Positions 35,506-45,745 of a stretch of DNA of 64,000 nt are shown piece by piece; position 1 is the first letter of the stretch, and each line of letters opens with the position of its first letter. The notes beneath the pieces are model-generated. The model saw only the letters and a list, made by a program, of their open reading frames with translations, was not told the DNA's origin and made no database searches. Source of the stretch: Bacillus carboniphilus (GTDB lineage: Bacteria > Bacillota > Bacilli > Bacillales > JAIVKR01); the NCBI RefSeq assembly GCF_020524035.2, contig NZ_CP129013.1, forward strand, positions 1,415,822 to 1,479,821, in the 5' to 3' direction. A program made the translations under genes and the position numbers.

Positions 35506-37437
35506 TTATTCTATTATCTCTGATAAGGAGTCTGTCTGAAGTTGATTTTGTTCATTCACCTTATCTTCATCTAAAAAACGCAACAAATCTCCATAAACAA
35601 TCTGATCTGAATAGCTTAGTTCCTTTTTTGCCTTATCCATATATGGCTCACAACCTGCACTGTCAACTTCTTCACCTGTGCCCACATCATAACAGGAGCC
35701 ACGTGTATATAAAATTTCATCAGTGATGAAACTACCATCACGAAGAACCGTAAATGGATAGCGTTCTTCAGCAAGCATATCCGCTCCAAACTGAATATCA
35801 CCAGTTGTATCAAGACCAAGCAAATTCATAATGGTTGGTTTTAAATCAATTTGTCCGGTAGGTTCAGATATGACTTGTGGATTCTGATCTGTAACACCCG
35901 GTATATGGATGAGCATTGGTACCCTTTGCAATTGAACGGTGTCATAAGGAGTAATCTCTTCTTTCCCTAAGAACTCGGCCATTGCAGTATTATGGTTTTC
36001 TGAAATTCCGTAGTGATCACCGTAAATTACAATGATGGAGTTTTCGTATAAACCTTCATCCTTTAAGCTATCTACAAACTGCTTAATAGCTTCATCTGTA
36101 TATCGAACCGTTGGAAAATAACGCTCTACGATTTTATCATCGTCTTCTGTCTCAAATTCATCAATAAACTTACTTTCCTCAGGAAGGTGGAAAGGGTAAT
36201 GATTTGTCAGCGTAATATATTTTGAATAAAATGGCTGAGGCTGTTCTTTTAACATATCAATGGATTGTTGGAAAAAGTCAATATCATTTAATCCCCAACC
36301 GATCGTATTTTGGTCCTCACCCTCTTCAATTACATCAAATTCAGTCACTGAATTAAATTTGTCATAACCAAATGAATCATACATGACGTCTCGATTCCAG
36401 AAGGTTTTATTGTTGGCATGAAAAACAGACGTGTAATATCCACTATTTTTCAAAATTTCAGGTGAAGCATTATATTCATTTGTCGCATTGGTAAAGAATA
36501 CCGAACCTCTACCTAAAGGATATAAAGAGTTTCCTAATAAAAATTCTGAATCTGATGTTTTTCCTTGCCCTGTTTGATGATAGAAGTTTTCAAAGTAGAA
36601 GCTTTCTTTCGCAAAGTCATTTAAAAACGGTGTGATTTCTTCTCCATTAATTGTCTCATTCATGACAAAGCTTTGAACAGATTCGAAAGAGATAACAATC
36701 ACGTTGCGATCTTCAGCAATTCCATTCATATCTTGATTCGGTTCCACTTCATTGGCGTTTAAGTAGTTTTCAATCTCTACTAAACTATTGCTATCTGCTA
36801 GTGCTCTTTGTGCGGACGTTTTAGATTGTAAAAACGCATCATAAATATGAAAATTGTATGCTCCAATGTTTTTAACTAGCATTTCACGGTCAAAAGATCG
36901 AGATAATAGTTGTGGGCGTTCTGTTTCTGCTAATCCTAAATTAAAGAAAAACACGGCAACTGCCATTAAGAAATAGGCTGTTCTTTCTTTACGTGTAGCT
37001 TTGCTAACTGATTGAAAGCTTGGTTTTTTCATCAACCATGCTAAGAAAACAATATCTGCAAAAATTAAAATATCTGTCCAATTAAATAGTTCCTGAATAC
37101 TACTTCCTAAATCTCCTAAATTACTAGTTTGAAATAGTACTGGAATCGTTAAAAAATCGTTATAGAAACGATAAAAAACCATATTGGCAAGCAATATAAT
37201 CGTCATAAATATACTTGTGAATATAACCCAACGATTTCGATTTTTTTCTTTCATGAATAATCCAATTCCAAAGATTAGTAACAAAAAGCTGATTGGATTT
37301 ATAAATAAGATAAACTCTTGAGTTAAATTTTCAATTTTTATATCAAAACTAGTCTTATAGACAATGTAGGTTTTAATCCACATCAATACTGTTGCTATTA
37401 ATAAAAAAGACAGTTTTGAGAGTGATTTTTCACGCAT
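35506..37437 (-). CDS. yqgS: Lipoteichoic acid synthase family protein YqgS
   Basis: 643 residues. Five N-terminal membrane helices (residues 8-30, 44-62, 70-90, 120-137, 155-170) are followed by an extracellular sulfatase-fold domain. [10 protein letters not shown] carries the metal Glu252, and [10 protein letters not shown] carries the catalytic Thr294. [10 protein letters not shown] gives the Asp-His metal ligands. It polymerises glycerol phosphate from phosphatidylglycerol onto a lipid anchor; YqgS-type enzymes are paralogues of LtaS and matter in sporulation or stress. Position matches Bacillus subtilis. Confidence 0.9.
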   Translation of the reverse strand: MREKSLSKLSFLLIATVLMWIKTYIVYKTSFDIKIENLTQEFILFINPISFLLLIFGIGLFMKEKNRNRWVIFTSIFMTIILLANMVFYRFYNDFLTIPVLFQTSNLGDLGSSIQELFNWTDILIFADIVFLAWLMKKPSFQSVSKATRKERTAYFLMAVAVFFFNLGLAETERPQLLSRSFDREMLVKNIGAYNFHIYDAFLQSKTSAQRALADSNSLVEIENYLNANEVEPNQDMNGIAEDRNVIVISFESVQSFVMNETINGEEITPFLNDFAKESFYFENFYHQTGQGKTSDSEFLLGNSLYPLGRGSVFFTNATNEYNASPEILKNSGYYTSVFHANNKTFWNRDVMYDSFGYDKFNSVTEFDVIEEGEDQNTIGWGLNDIDFFQQSIDMLKEQPQPFYSKYITLTNHYPFHLPEESKFIDEFETEDDDKIVERYFPTVRYTDEAIKQFVDSLKDEGLYENSIIVIYGDHYGISENHNTAMAEFLGKEEITPYDTVQLQRVPMLIHIPGVTDQNPQVISEPTGQIDLKPTIMNLLGLDTTGDIQFGADMLAEERYPFTVLRDGSFITDEILYTRGSCYDVGTGEEVDSAGCEPYMDKAKKELSYSDQIVYGDLLRFLDEDKVNEQNQLQTDSLSEIIE

Positions 37438-37675
37438 TTTTTTACCTCCTCTTAAGGTTCGATCTGCGCTATATGCATATTTCCAATTCCAATTTTTAGG
37501 TTCGAGATAAGATAACTAAATCATATCTTAATACTTCTTTTACAAAAAATCAATGGTTTTTATTTTTTGTTCACAAGTAATAATATTTTTAATATTCGTA
37601 TACACATTATAGACGGATTACTTCTAAAAAAGTTTCAAAAAATCAACAAACTATAAAGTGTTTGTGTTAAAGAAT

Positions 37676-37712
37676 GAAAAAAGCAACCATATATAACAGG
37701 TTGCTTTTGTAA
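37676..37712 (-). terminator. Terminator of glcK
   Basis: AAAGCAACCTGTTATATATGGTTGCTTTTTT on the minus strand: an eight-base stem with a T run. Confidence 0.85.
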
Positions 37713-37736
37713 AATTTCATTTAGTTTTTGTGTATT

Positions 37737-38705
37737 TTACATTTCCTTTTGTTGCTTTACTAACCAAGCTCCACCAATAACACCCGCATCGTTTCCTAAA
37801 GTAGCAATTGAAAAATCAGCCGCGCTCCCTACTCTATTGAATGTGTATTGTTGGAACCATTTCTCAACATGATTTGCTAAGAAATCACCTGCTTTTGAAA
37901 CCCCTCCACCAATGACAATCTTTTGAGGATTCAATCCATTTGACAAGTTTGCTAAAGCTAACCCTAAGTGGTGGCACACAAGTTCAAACACTTCTAGAGC
38001 AAGAACATCTTCATTTCTGGCAGCATCTAGAACATCTTTGGCAGAAATCGCTCCTGTTTTTTCAAATTGCGTTCGAAGGAGAGATTCTTGTTCCATCTCT
38101 TGATTTAGTCGTTCAACTGCTAGGCGAACAATTCCTGTTGCTGAAGCAATTGTTTCTAAACACCCCTTCTTCCCACATCCACATTGGGCTCCTTCCTTAA
38201 TAATGGAGGTAATATGACCTATTTCACCTCCAGCACCATTCGCTCCATGGACAATTTGTCCGTTGACGATGATCCCACCACCAACTCCTGTCCCAAGTGT
38301 AACGCATATCAGGTTATTGGAACCGTCACCAGCACCTTTCCACATTTCACCTAAAGCGGCAATGTTGGCATCATTATCAATCACTACAGTAAGGGACGTT
38401 TCCTTCTCTAAATGGTCTTTCAAAGGATAATTTTCCCACCCTAAATTTGTCGTTTTATAGACAAATCCTTGTTCTGAATTAACCGGTCCAGGCACTCCCA
38501 TCCCAATGCCCATTAGTTTATCTTTTGGATAGCCTAGTGCGGTTATTTTTTGATCAATTGCTTTTGCAATATCTGTCGTAATTGATTTCCCTGTTTTATC
38601 AGTAGGTATTTCCCATTTCTCAATTATTTCACCGTAAAAGGTGATAAAAGCCATCTTTATTGTTGTTCCGCCTAAATCAACGCCTACAATCCATTGTTCT
38701 GTCAT
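37737..38705 (-). CDS. glcK: Glucokinase (ROK family)
   Basis: 322 residues from ATG 38705, preceded by [19 protein letters not shown] is the phosphate-binding loop and [10 protein letters not shown] the ROK zinc motif near residue 173. IGHITSI supplies the glucose-binding His region and the catalytic Asp is in [13 protein letters not shown]. It phosphorylates glucose released by intracellular glycosidases, so it complements the beta-glucan locus although it belongs to the core synteny. Downstream of yqgQ. Confidence 0.92.
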   Translation of the reverse strand: MTEQWIVGVDLGGTTIKMAFITFYGEIIEKWEIPTDKTGKSITTDIAKAIDQKITALGYPKDKLMGIGMGVPGPVNSEQGFVYKTTNLGWENYPLKDHLEKETSLTVVIDNDANIAALGEMWKGAGDGSNNLICVTLGTGVGGGIIVNGQIVHGANGAGGEIGHITSIIKEGAQCGCGKKGCLETIASATGIVRLAVERLNQEMEQESLLRTQFEKTGAISAKDVLDAARNEDVLALEVFELVCHHLGLALANLSNGLNPQKIVIGGGVSKAGDFLANHVEKWFQQYTFNRVGSAADFSIATLGNDAGVIGGAWLVKQQKEM

Positions 38706-38755
38706 TTTACAAACCTCCATTATGAGCATGGAATCGTTTTCAATATTTGATTCAC

Positions 38756-38956
38756 TTATCCATCTGTCCTTTTAGCATATTCTTGTTTTAATAATAATAA
38801 GGCCATTTGAAAATCGTCCTTATCAATTAATTGAGATTGATGAAGCTGCCTTACCTCATCCATCATCAATTCTAAATCAGCCAACCGGTTCCCTGTATAG
38901 ATAAAGGTACCATATTGTTTAAGTTGTTGTTGAACATCATACAGAGTTTTCATCAT
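38756..38956 (-). CDS. yqgQ: YqgQ family protein (DUF910)
   Basis: About 66 residues from the ATG pair at 38956/38953, preceded by [26 protein letters not shown] and [13 protein letters not shown] form the three-helix bundle typical of YqgQ. It is probably a nucleic-acid-binding small protein, function not settled. Always upstream of glcK in this group. Confidence 0.87.
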   Translation of the reverse strand: MMKTLYDVQQQLKQYGTFIYTGNRLADLELMMDEVRQLHQSQLIDKDDFQMALLLLKQEYAKRTDG

Positions 38957-39046
38957 CACGATCTCCTTCAAACTGTTACTCATGTCCCATTCACTATTAT
39001 AGTCCTGTTTATTAGGACGTGTGAAGGGTGAATTGATAATTCTAAA

Positions 39047-39088
39047 ACAAAAAAAAAGATGTCGACATTGTTAGTAGACATCCTTACT
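39047..39088 (-). terminator. Terminator of the spoVAF-like gene
   Basis: GATGTC and GACATC arms around a loop of about 16 bases, followed by nine T on the minus strand. Confidence 0.8.
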
Positions 39089-39107
39089 AGTAAATGAATA
39101 GTTCATA

Positions 39108-40667
39108 TTATCTATCTGGATCTTGAGGATTTAAGAAGGTAGGTCGACGATTTTTCAAAGGGATGGGAGATCTTAAAAAAACATCACGAATTGCTCGGTA
39201 ATTAAACGGAATAAATGGCCAGAAGTAAGGGACATTAAATGATTTCATTCGAATGAGCAATATCATGATCAACATAATCCCAATAACAAAGCCACTAACA
39301 CCAAATAAACCGGAGAGAATTAATAAGGCTAACCTCACCAACCTGTTTGCTAGCCCCAGTTCATAGCTTGGAGTAGCAAACGTTCCAATTGCAGCAATCG
39401 ATAAATACAAAATAACTTCATTTGTTAATAGTCCCACCTCTACCGCTACTTGTCCAATCATCAATGCAGCAATAAGACCTAATGCAGTCGCTAATGATGA
39501 TGGGGTATGGATCGCAGCCATTCTAAGCAAATCAATACCTAACTCTATGATCAGAAACTGAAAAATAAGAGGAATCATTGCTTGTTCTTCCGTTCCTATA
39601 AAAGACAAACTTTCAGGTAAAATCACACTAGAAGTAGCTAATAAAAACCATAGTGGTAATAAAAAGATTGAACTCAAAACTCCTATAAAACGAACAAGCC
39701 TTAAGTACGCACCAGTTAAAGGCTTATTACGATACTCTTCAATATGCTGTAAATGGTGCCAGAAGGTTGTTGGTGTGATAATCGCGCTAGGTGAACCATC
39801 AACAAAGATGATGACATGTCCTTCAAAGATATGTGCTGCCGCAGTATCTGGTCTCTCTGTATACCTCACAAGGGGATAAGGATTCCAATGCCGTCCCGAT
39901 ATAAATTCCTCAACCGTTTTTTCAGCCATTGGCAAACCATCTGTATCTATTTCTGCTAACGACCTTTTAATATGTTCAACTAGATGAAGATCCGCAACAT
40001 CTTCCAAATAACAAACAGCTACATCTGTTTTCGACCTGCGACCAATCTGTAAATATTCCATTCTTAACGAAGGATCGCGAACCCTTCTTCTTGTGAGTGC
40101 CGTATTAAAAATAATCGTCTCAACAAATCCATCTCTTGCCCCTCGAACAACCCTTTCCATGTCAGGCTCTTGTGGGCCTCGGACTGGATAAGTTCTAGCA
40201 TCAATAATAATTGCAACATCAAGTCCTTCTACTAAAAGGGCTGTTGGTCCAGCTAATACATAATCAACAACTTGATCTAAACTGTCTGTGTGATCGATTT
40301 CAACATATGGAATATACGTCTTTAAGAGTTTCTCTAGTGTTTGGTCCTCTAAGGCGTGAGGATCTAGCTTTGCTAAAAACTCCATTAAATAATGTAAGAT
40401 ATCATCCTTAACAAATCCGTCAATCATAAAAAGGCACATATCTTTTTCAGCATAATGAACATCTAACGCAATGACATCAAAGCTTTTATCGGCACCTAGT
40501 TTTTTATGTAGAAACTCTCTATTATCCGTTAAATTTGAGACTACTTTATTTTTAGATTGATCTTTATCCATTACCATTCTCCTCGTCCAGTTGCTAATAC
40601 CATCTTCGTCATCTTCTTTAGAAAACATACTTAATTTTTGGAATAAGTAGGTAAGCTCTTCATACAT
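39108..40667 (-). CDS. spoVAF: Spore germination protein of the GerA/SpoVAF family
   Basis: 519 residues. The large N-terminal soluble half contains ARTYPVRGPQEPDMERVVRG and FNTALTRRRVRDPSLRMEY, hallmarks of GerA-A subunits and closest, as I recall, to SpoVAF. Five or so membrane helices follow (310-480). GerA-A proteins form oligomeric channels in the spore inner membrane that release ions on nutrient sensing; SpoVAF-like ones amplify germination. It is not in a spoVA operon here but between yqgQ and gluP. Probably expressed in the forespore under sigmaG; no promoter identified. Confidence 0.72.
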   Translation of the reverse strand: MYEELTYLFQKLSMFSKEDDEDGISNWTRRMVMDKDQSKNKVVSNLTDNREFLHKKLGADKSFDVIALDVHYAEKDMCLFMIDGFVKDDILHYLMEFLAKLDPHALEDQTLEKLLKTYIPYVEIDHTDSLDQVVDYVLAGPTALLVEGLDVAIIIDARTYPVRGPQEPDMERVVRGARDGFVETIIFNTALTRRRVRDPSLRMEYLQIGRRSKTDVAVCYLEDVADLHLVEHIKRSLAEIDTDGLPMAEKTVEEFISGRHWNPYPLVRYTERPDTAAAHIFEGHVIIFVDGSPSAIITPTTFWHHLQHIEEYRNKPLTGAYLRLVRFIGVLSSIFLLPLWFLLATSSVILPESLSFIGTEEQAMIPLIFQFLIIELGIDLLRMAAIHTPSSLATALGLIAALMIGQVAVEVGLLTNEVILYLSIAAIGTFATPSYELGLANRLVRLALLILSGLFGVSGFVIGIMLIMILLIRMKSFNVPYFWPFIPFNYRAIRDVFLRSPIPLKNRRPTFLNPQDPDR

Positions 40668-40706
40668 TTAAATATGAGACTTGTCCTTCTTGGAGTTGAA
40701 TAATGT

Positions 40707-41579
40707 ATGATAAAAAGTAAACTTGTGAGTTATATCTTGATTGCCGTTTTTATTTCAGTGATCACTACAATGCTTCTTATAAATCAAACAAGAGTAAAGG
40801 AAAGTATTATCTTTTTTCCTCTATCTTCTGAGGTGATATTTTCAAAAGCCTATACAGCGATAGACGAAATTACCCAGACAAATAATGAATACCTTCTACA
40901 ATGGGAAATCTATTCCGAAACAAGTGAAGATGTTTTTTTAAGACAAGATGTTTCTCTTTTATTTGAAAATGGAAAACTAGTGGATGTATTTTTCGATTGG
41001 GAGGAACATTCCAGTAAACTTAATCAAAGTAAGAAAATAAAAGGAGAAGATAGTAGCCATTATACTTCTATTACATTTCACTACGGAGAAATTCATCTTG
41101 AGGACAATAGTATCAAAAGCGTACAAACCATGAGTTCGGATCAACTATATGTAATCCATTCACCCTTTTCGGATATTCAGTCTTTTAAGTCACCAAGAAC
41201 CGATGAAGAGAAGGAGTGGCAAACGATTCTTGATCGAATAAGTAATCAGCAACAAGAATATCAGTGGAAAAGACTGATTGAACACTTCAAAATTAATGAA
41301 GAAAAGTATAATAAACAATCACTCACTTCCATTTATCAATTGAATAATCAAAGCCTTGAGCACTATTCACTTGAAGAAACACAAAAAATCTTAGGGCATT
41401 TGTGGGAAGGGTTGTATAAGAACTATGTCTTAGGACTTAAGAAGCAAGATGATTCCATTGAGGGCCCTATAGGTAGTAGTGTTCCACTCATCTTATTTGC
41501 AAAAGATCATTCCCATTTACAAATATTGATACAGGGTAAATCAGGGGAGAAATATCAGTTTATTCAATCACTTAATTAA
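40707..41579 (+). CDS. Membrane-anchored protein of unknown function
   Basis: 290 residues, not recognised. A single N-terminal membrane segment (residues 8-25) is followed by an extracytoplasmic domain with mixed strand and helix predictions and no cysteines. The C-terminus has IGSSVPLILFAKDHSHLQILIQGK, which suggests a ligand-binding or regulatory fold. It is divergent from the spoVAF-like gene (about 40 bases between starts), so joint expression in sporulation is possible. Confidence 0.6.
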   Translation: MIKSKLVSYILIAVFISVITTMLLINQTRVKESIIFFPLSSEVIFSKAYTAIDEITQTNNEYLLQWEIYSETSEDVFLRQDVSLLFENGKLVDVFFDWEEHSSKLNQSKKIKGEDSSHYTSITFHYGEIHLEDNSIKSVQTMSSDQLYVIHSPFSDIQSFKSPRTDEEKEWQTILDRISNQQQEYQWKRLIEHFKINEEKYNKQSLTSIYQLNNQSLEHYSLEETQKILGHLWEGLYKNYVLGLKKQDDSIEGPIGSSVPLILFAKDHSHLQILIQGKSGEKYQFIQSLN

Positions 41580-41619
41580 AAGCTCTGGAAGAGATACTAT
41601 TTTCCAGAGCTTTTTATTC
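41578..41619. terminator. Bidirectional terminator between the unknown gene and gluP
   Basis: AAAAGCTCTGGAA and TTCCAGAGCTTTTT with an 11-base loop; A and T tracts on both sides. Confidence 0.85.
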
Positions 41620-41624
41620 CTATC

Positions 41625-42791
41625 CTAATAAGTGAATCGAATACCTACAAAATACAAAAATAAAAAGATAACAATAAGACTAGACAAACCTACTACTCGA
41701 TGAACCCATTTGTTGTTTTTTGGAATTTGTGTCATTGAAGCAGCTAAAAAACCGCCAACTAACCCACCAATGTGACCAGCATTATCAATTCCGGGAACAA
41801 TAAATCCAAAAACGAGGTTGATTCCAATAAGCACTAAAATGTTTGGACCTATCGTTCTTAAAAATAAGGTTGGCTTTAAAACACCTAAGTATAACAAGGC
41901 ACCAAAGCAGCCAAAAATAGCCCCTGAAGCACCAGCTGAAATTGTACCACTATTAAAAGCAAAACTCCCTAATGTACCGCCAATTCCTGCTAAAAGATAA
42001 ATAATAATGAATCGACTTGAACCATACATACGCTCAACAGCTGCTCCTATTAAATACAAGGCCAATGAGTTCATTAGTAGATGAGCGAAACCAATATGGA
42101 TAAAGATAGGTGTAATTAACCTCCACCAATCACCTTCAATAATGAAAGGGTTATACTTTGCCCCAAATTTTAATAACGTTGAAGTACTCGTACTGTCACC
42201 TACTAGCTCCATCAAAAAAAAGATGAGAATTTGCACAACTAGAAAGACCTTTGTGAAGAAGGGCTTACCGTTATTTAATAATTTTTTTTCTTGTTTTTGA
42301 AGGTTATTTGTATGAGCAATAATCCTTCTTTTAATCTCATCTAATTTTTCATAGGAATCTATATCCTCTTCCTCAGGAATAGAACAGTTTATCTTTTCTG
42401 ATAACTTTTCAAGTGATTCCTTATTTTCAGCTTGTGATACAATCATAGTTTTAATACTTGTTTTGTTTTCTTTATGTAAGGATTCAATTCGTTGTTGAAA
42501 ATCATCAACAGGTAAAAAAGTAGATACATAAATATTTAATATTTGAAAATCTCTTTTTAGTAACTGTTTTCGTGCCACTTCCATTTGTTTCCCTAAACGT
42601 TCCAAGTCATTATCAATCCAATTAGACCAATCTAAATCATATCTAACTAGTCTGACTAATTGAAATGGTTGTTTAGTTGAAGGTTCTAACCATGCCTCAC
42701 TTTGATTTTCTGATAATTTGACAAGGCGATACTTCTCATTAAAAACTAACGTATTAATTATTTTCCAAAACGTAAAATCCTGATTTAACAT
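41625..42791 (-). CDS. gluP: Rhomboid intramembrane protease GluP/YqgP, without TPR tail
   Basis: 388 residues from ATG 42791, after CGGAGAG. A cytoplasmic N-terminal domain (about 180 residues) is followed by six or seven membrane helices. The catalytic Ser is in SAGASGAIFGC and the His in AGHIGGLVGG, with the HIGFAHLLMNSLAL motif of helix 2. Bacillus subtilis GluP (507 residues) has a C-terminal TPR region; this protein stops after the last helix (VGIRFTY), so the TPR is absent. It cleaves membrane proteins such as MgtE in quality control. Confidence 0.87.
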   Translation of the reverse strand: MLNQDFTFWKIINTLVFNEKYRLVKLSENQSEAWLEPSTKQPFQLVRLVRYDLDWSNWIDNDLERLGKQMEVARKQLLKRDFQILNIYVSTFLPVDDFQQRIESLHKENKTSIKTMIVSQAENKESLEKLSEKINCSIPEEEDIDSYEKLDEIKRRIIAHTNNLQKQEKKLLNNGKPFFTKVFLVVQILIFFLMELVGDSTSTSTLLKFGAKYNPFIIEGDWWRLITPIFIHIGFAHLLMNSLALYLIGAAVERMYGSSRFIIIYLLAGIGGTLGSFAFNSGTISAGASGAIFGCFGALLYLGVLKPTLFLRTIGPNILVLIGINLVFGFIVPGIDNAGHIGGLVGGFLAASMTQIPKNNKWVHRVVGLSSLIVIFLFLYFVGIRFTY

Positions 42792-42861
42792 TAGAAATTC
42801 TCTCCGATTTTTTTCTTCATTATAACATAATAAAAGCTCCATAAATAATGACGAAGCTTAA

Positions 42862-43012
42862 TAAGAAAAGCGGAAGCACCCGTTTAGCGACGCAGGTGCT
42901 TATAGCCCCCGCATGAGATAAAGGAAACACGAAAAGCCGCAGGCTTCGATGTTGACTTATCGTAGAGAGAAGGGCGAAGCAACACCAGTCGCTGGGCGCT
43001 GGAGCTAGACAA
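42862..43012. mobile_element. Family A repeat, short copy, first of a tandem pair
   Basis: Starts TAAGAAAAGCGGAAGCACCC and ends GGAGCTAGACAA, with AGATAAAGGAAACACGAAAAG and GATGTTGACTTATCG inside. It lacks the tail and is followed head-to-tail by a second copy. Confidence 0.75.
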
Positions 43013-43397
43013 TAAGAAAAGCGGAAGCACCCGTTTAGCGACGCAATTGGAACGTCAACTAAGTACAGTCACCTCCTGTGACTAACGTTGACGCTAGCCC
43101 GTCCTGGGCATCGCCGCATGAGATAAAGGAAACACGAAAAGCCGCAGGCTTCGATGTTGACTTATCGTAGAGAAATGGAACATCATCTACACAATGGATC
43201 ATCAACTAAGATCAGCCACGTCCTGTGGCTAACGTTGATGCTAAAACTTCCTGTTCATCGCACGTCCTGTGGGCAACGATGATGCTAGCACGTCGTGTGC
43301 TTCGAAAGCGCTACCCGTCGCTGGGCGCTGGAGCTAGACAAAAATAAAAGCACCATCCGAATAAGGACAGATTTTTTATACTTTCTTACTCTGTAAA
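43013..43397. mobile_element. Family A repeat, long copy with four hairpin modules and tail
   Basis: Contains CGTCAAC/GTTGACG (43053, 43087) around GTCAC-CTCCT-GTGAC, then GCCC-GTCCT-GGGC. Next are CATCAAC/GTTGATG (43200, 43234) around GCCAC-GTCCT-GTGGC, and AAC-TTCCT-GTT. It closes with GGAGCTAGACAA at 43341 and a tail identical over about 50 bases to those at 14346 and 51965. Confidence 0.78.
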
Positions 43398-43398
43398 T

Positions 43399-43436
43399 AA
43401 CGAAAGCTGGCTTCCAATAATGATAGCCAGCTTTTC
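43399..43436 (-). terminator. Terminator of the YqgO-like gene
   Basis: AAAAGCTGGCT and AGCCAGCTTTC arms on the minus strand flanking a ten-base loop. Confidence 0.75.
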
Positions 43437-43444
43437 ATACCGGT

Positions 43445-43630
43445 TTAATTAAATGCTCTGTACATAAATTTATTCCTAATAAATGGGATTTTCATGGAAT
43501 AGCGAATAAAGTAATGTCTAATGGTTTGGAACCCTAATAGATAGTTTATAATTCGATAACGATTGGCATAAGATACTGCTCCAACCAAAAAACAGACAAA
43601 TAAAACATTTAACCTCCTCAAATCATTCAC
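43445..43630 (-). CDS. Small YqgO-like protein
   Basis: 61 residues with one N-terminal membrane helix (LNVLFVCFLVGAVSYA) and a basic C-terminal part, RHYFIRYSMKIPFIRNKFM. Position between gluP and yqgN suggests the small YqgO protein, but I could not verify the similarity. No known function. A GAGGTT ribosome site overlaps the start region. Confidence 0.5.
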   Translation of the reverse strand: MNDLRRLNVLFVCFLVGAVSYANRYRIINYLLGFQTIRHYFIRYSMKIPFIRNKFMYRAFN

Positions 43631-43712
43631 CCTTTTTTAACAAAATGAGAAACTTTCTCTTCTTAAGGTCTATCATTTGTTAAATTAAAGTTTATTATTC
43701 AAGGAGTAAAAT

Positions 43713-44668
<956 letters not shown>

Positions 44669-44696
44669 TCAAAAATGGATTTCCTTTTTCATTTAT

Positions 44697-44714
44697 ATGT
44701 GATTTTTTTCACAA
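44697..44714. promoter_or_regulatory. Rex operator 1 upstream of ldh
   Basis: The minus strand reads TTGTGAAAAAAATCACAT, matching the Rex consensus TTGTGAAN4TTCACAA in 16 of 18 positions or close to it. Confidence 0.7.
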
Positions 44715-44720
44715 TATACA

Positions 44721-44738
44721 TTGTACATCAATTCACAA
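44721..44738. promoter_or_regulatory. Rex operator 2 upstream of ldh
   Basis: The minus strand reads TTGTGAATTGATGTACAA, an imperfect 18-base Rex site 24 bases (start to start) from site 1. Confidence 0.55.
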
Positions 44739-44867
44739 ACTTTTGCACTCATTAAATCTAATCATTAAGAGAATAAGGGGAATAGAAGCACTGATTAACT
44801 TTTAACAAAGGTTTTAAAAAAACAATTTAATTATGTAGTTTAACAATTTTATTATTTAAGTTAAGCG

Positions 44868-45444
44868 TCATTTATATACATCCTTTATCACATGTACTCC
44901 TCGATTTGAAATAATTTTATTTACAGGAACATCATGTCTTTCTACTGGTATGTACGATATGATTTGAAAATGATAGGCAAGAGCAACCGTTTGGTTTTTA
45001 TAATCTTTAAGAAATTTATCAAAGAAACCTCCTCCATAACCTATACGATAGCCATTATTATCAAAACATACACCTGGAACAAACAAAAGGTCTATTTCAT
45101 TCCTTTTTGTTTGAATGGTTTGTTTTACTTTCGGCTCTTCAATCCCATAGTACCCTTTTTCAAGTCTGCTCCCAAGATGATATTTCTCTAAAGATCATTT
45201 CTCTCGTTTCTGAAAAACATTTAGGTACAGATACTTTTTTCCCTTCTCTCCATCCACACTCAATTACCTTTTTAGTATCAATTTCATTTTTTATTGAAAC
45301 CGTTATTCCAATATGGTTTGCATTTTGCCAATCATCTGAAGAGAATAAAAAAGACGAGATTTGATTATGATAATTCTCTTTCTTTTGTACAGATAATTCA
45401 GATATTTTATTTTGCATTTGTTTACGGTATTCTTGCTTTTTCAT
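44868..45444 (-). CDS. yqgN: 5-formyltetrahydrofolate cyclo-ligase, frameshifted
   Basis: Converts 5-formyl-THF to methenyl-THF with ATP. N-terminal KKQEYRKQM is the family start. The first frame ends at SSWEQT; removing one base near 45166 (CAGACTTG to CAGCTTG) gives EQLEKGYYGIEEPK through DLLFVPGVCFD to the conserved GYGGGFFDKFL near residue 135. The repaired length is 191 residues, typical. It lies between ldh and rpmG. Confidence 0.84.
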
Positions 45445-45488
45445 TTCCTACATTATCCTCAAATCTTGAATTTTTTCTATATAAAAGT

Positions 45489-45522
45489 AAAACAGCAGGA
45501 AAAAACATTCCTACTGTTTTAC
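45489..45522 (-). terminator. Terminator of rpmG
   Basis: AAAACAGTAGGAA and TTCCTGCTGTTTT arms with a T run on the minus strand; overlaps the rpmG stop codon. Confidence 0.85.
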
Positions 45523-45668
45523 TTAGTTTCACGATGAAGTGTATGTTTCTTATCTCTAGAACAGTATTTTTTAAGTTCAATACGTTCAGTATTTGTACGT
45601 TTATTTTTTGTTGAGATGTAATTACGATCTCCACAATCTGTGCAAGCTAAAGTAATATTTACACGCAT
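45519..45668 (-). CDS. rpmG: 50S ribosomal protein L33 (zinc-type)
   Basis: 49 residues: [20 protein letters not shown] then [17 protein letters not shown]. It is close to RpmGA. Only one CxxC (CTDC) plus a lone later Cys is present, so it seems intermediate between the zinc-binding C+ form and the C- form. Ribosome site GGAGGGAAACG. Structural protein near the ribosomal E site. Confidence 0.92.
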   Translation of the reverse strand: MRVNITLACTDCGDRNYISTKNKRTNTERIELKKYCSRDKKHTLHRETK

Positions 45669-45745
45669 ATCGTTTCCCTCCAAACTACAAGCTTAAATAA
45701 GACCTAACTATCATATCATTTAAAGCAAAATAAATCTACCGGATT

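Noticed and set aside
37438-37675. AT-rich gap upstream of yqgS
   Set aside because: Searched for promoters, riboswitches and small genes; nothing convincing was seen.
42862-43397. Repeated short hairpins resembling a CRISPR array
   Set aside because: Units are variable in length, palindromic throughout and scattered over the window, with no constant repeat, spacers or cas genes.
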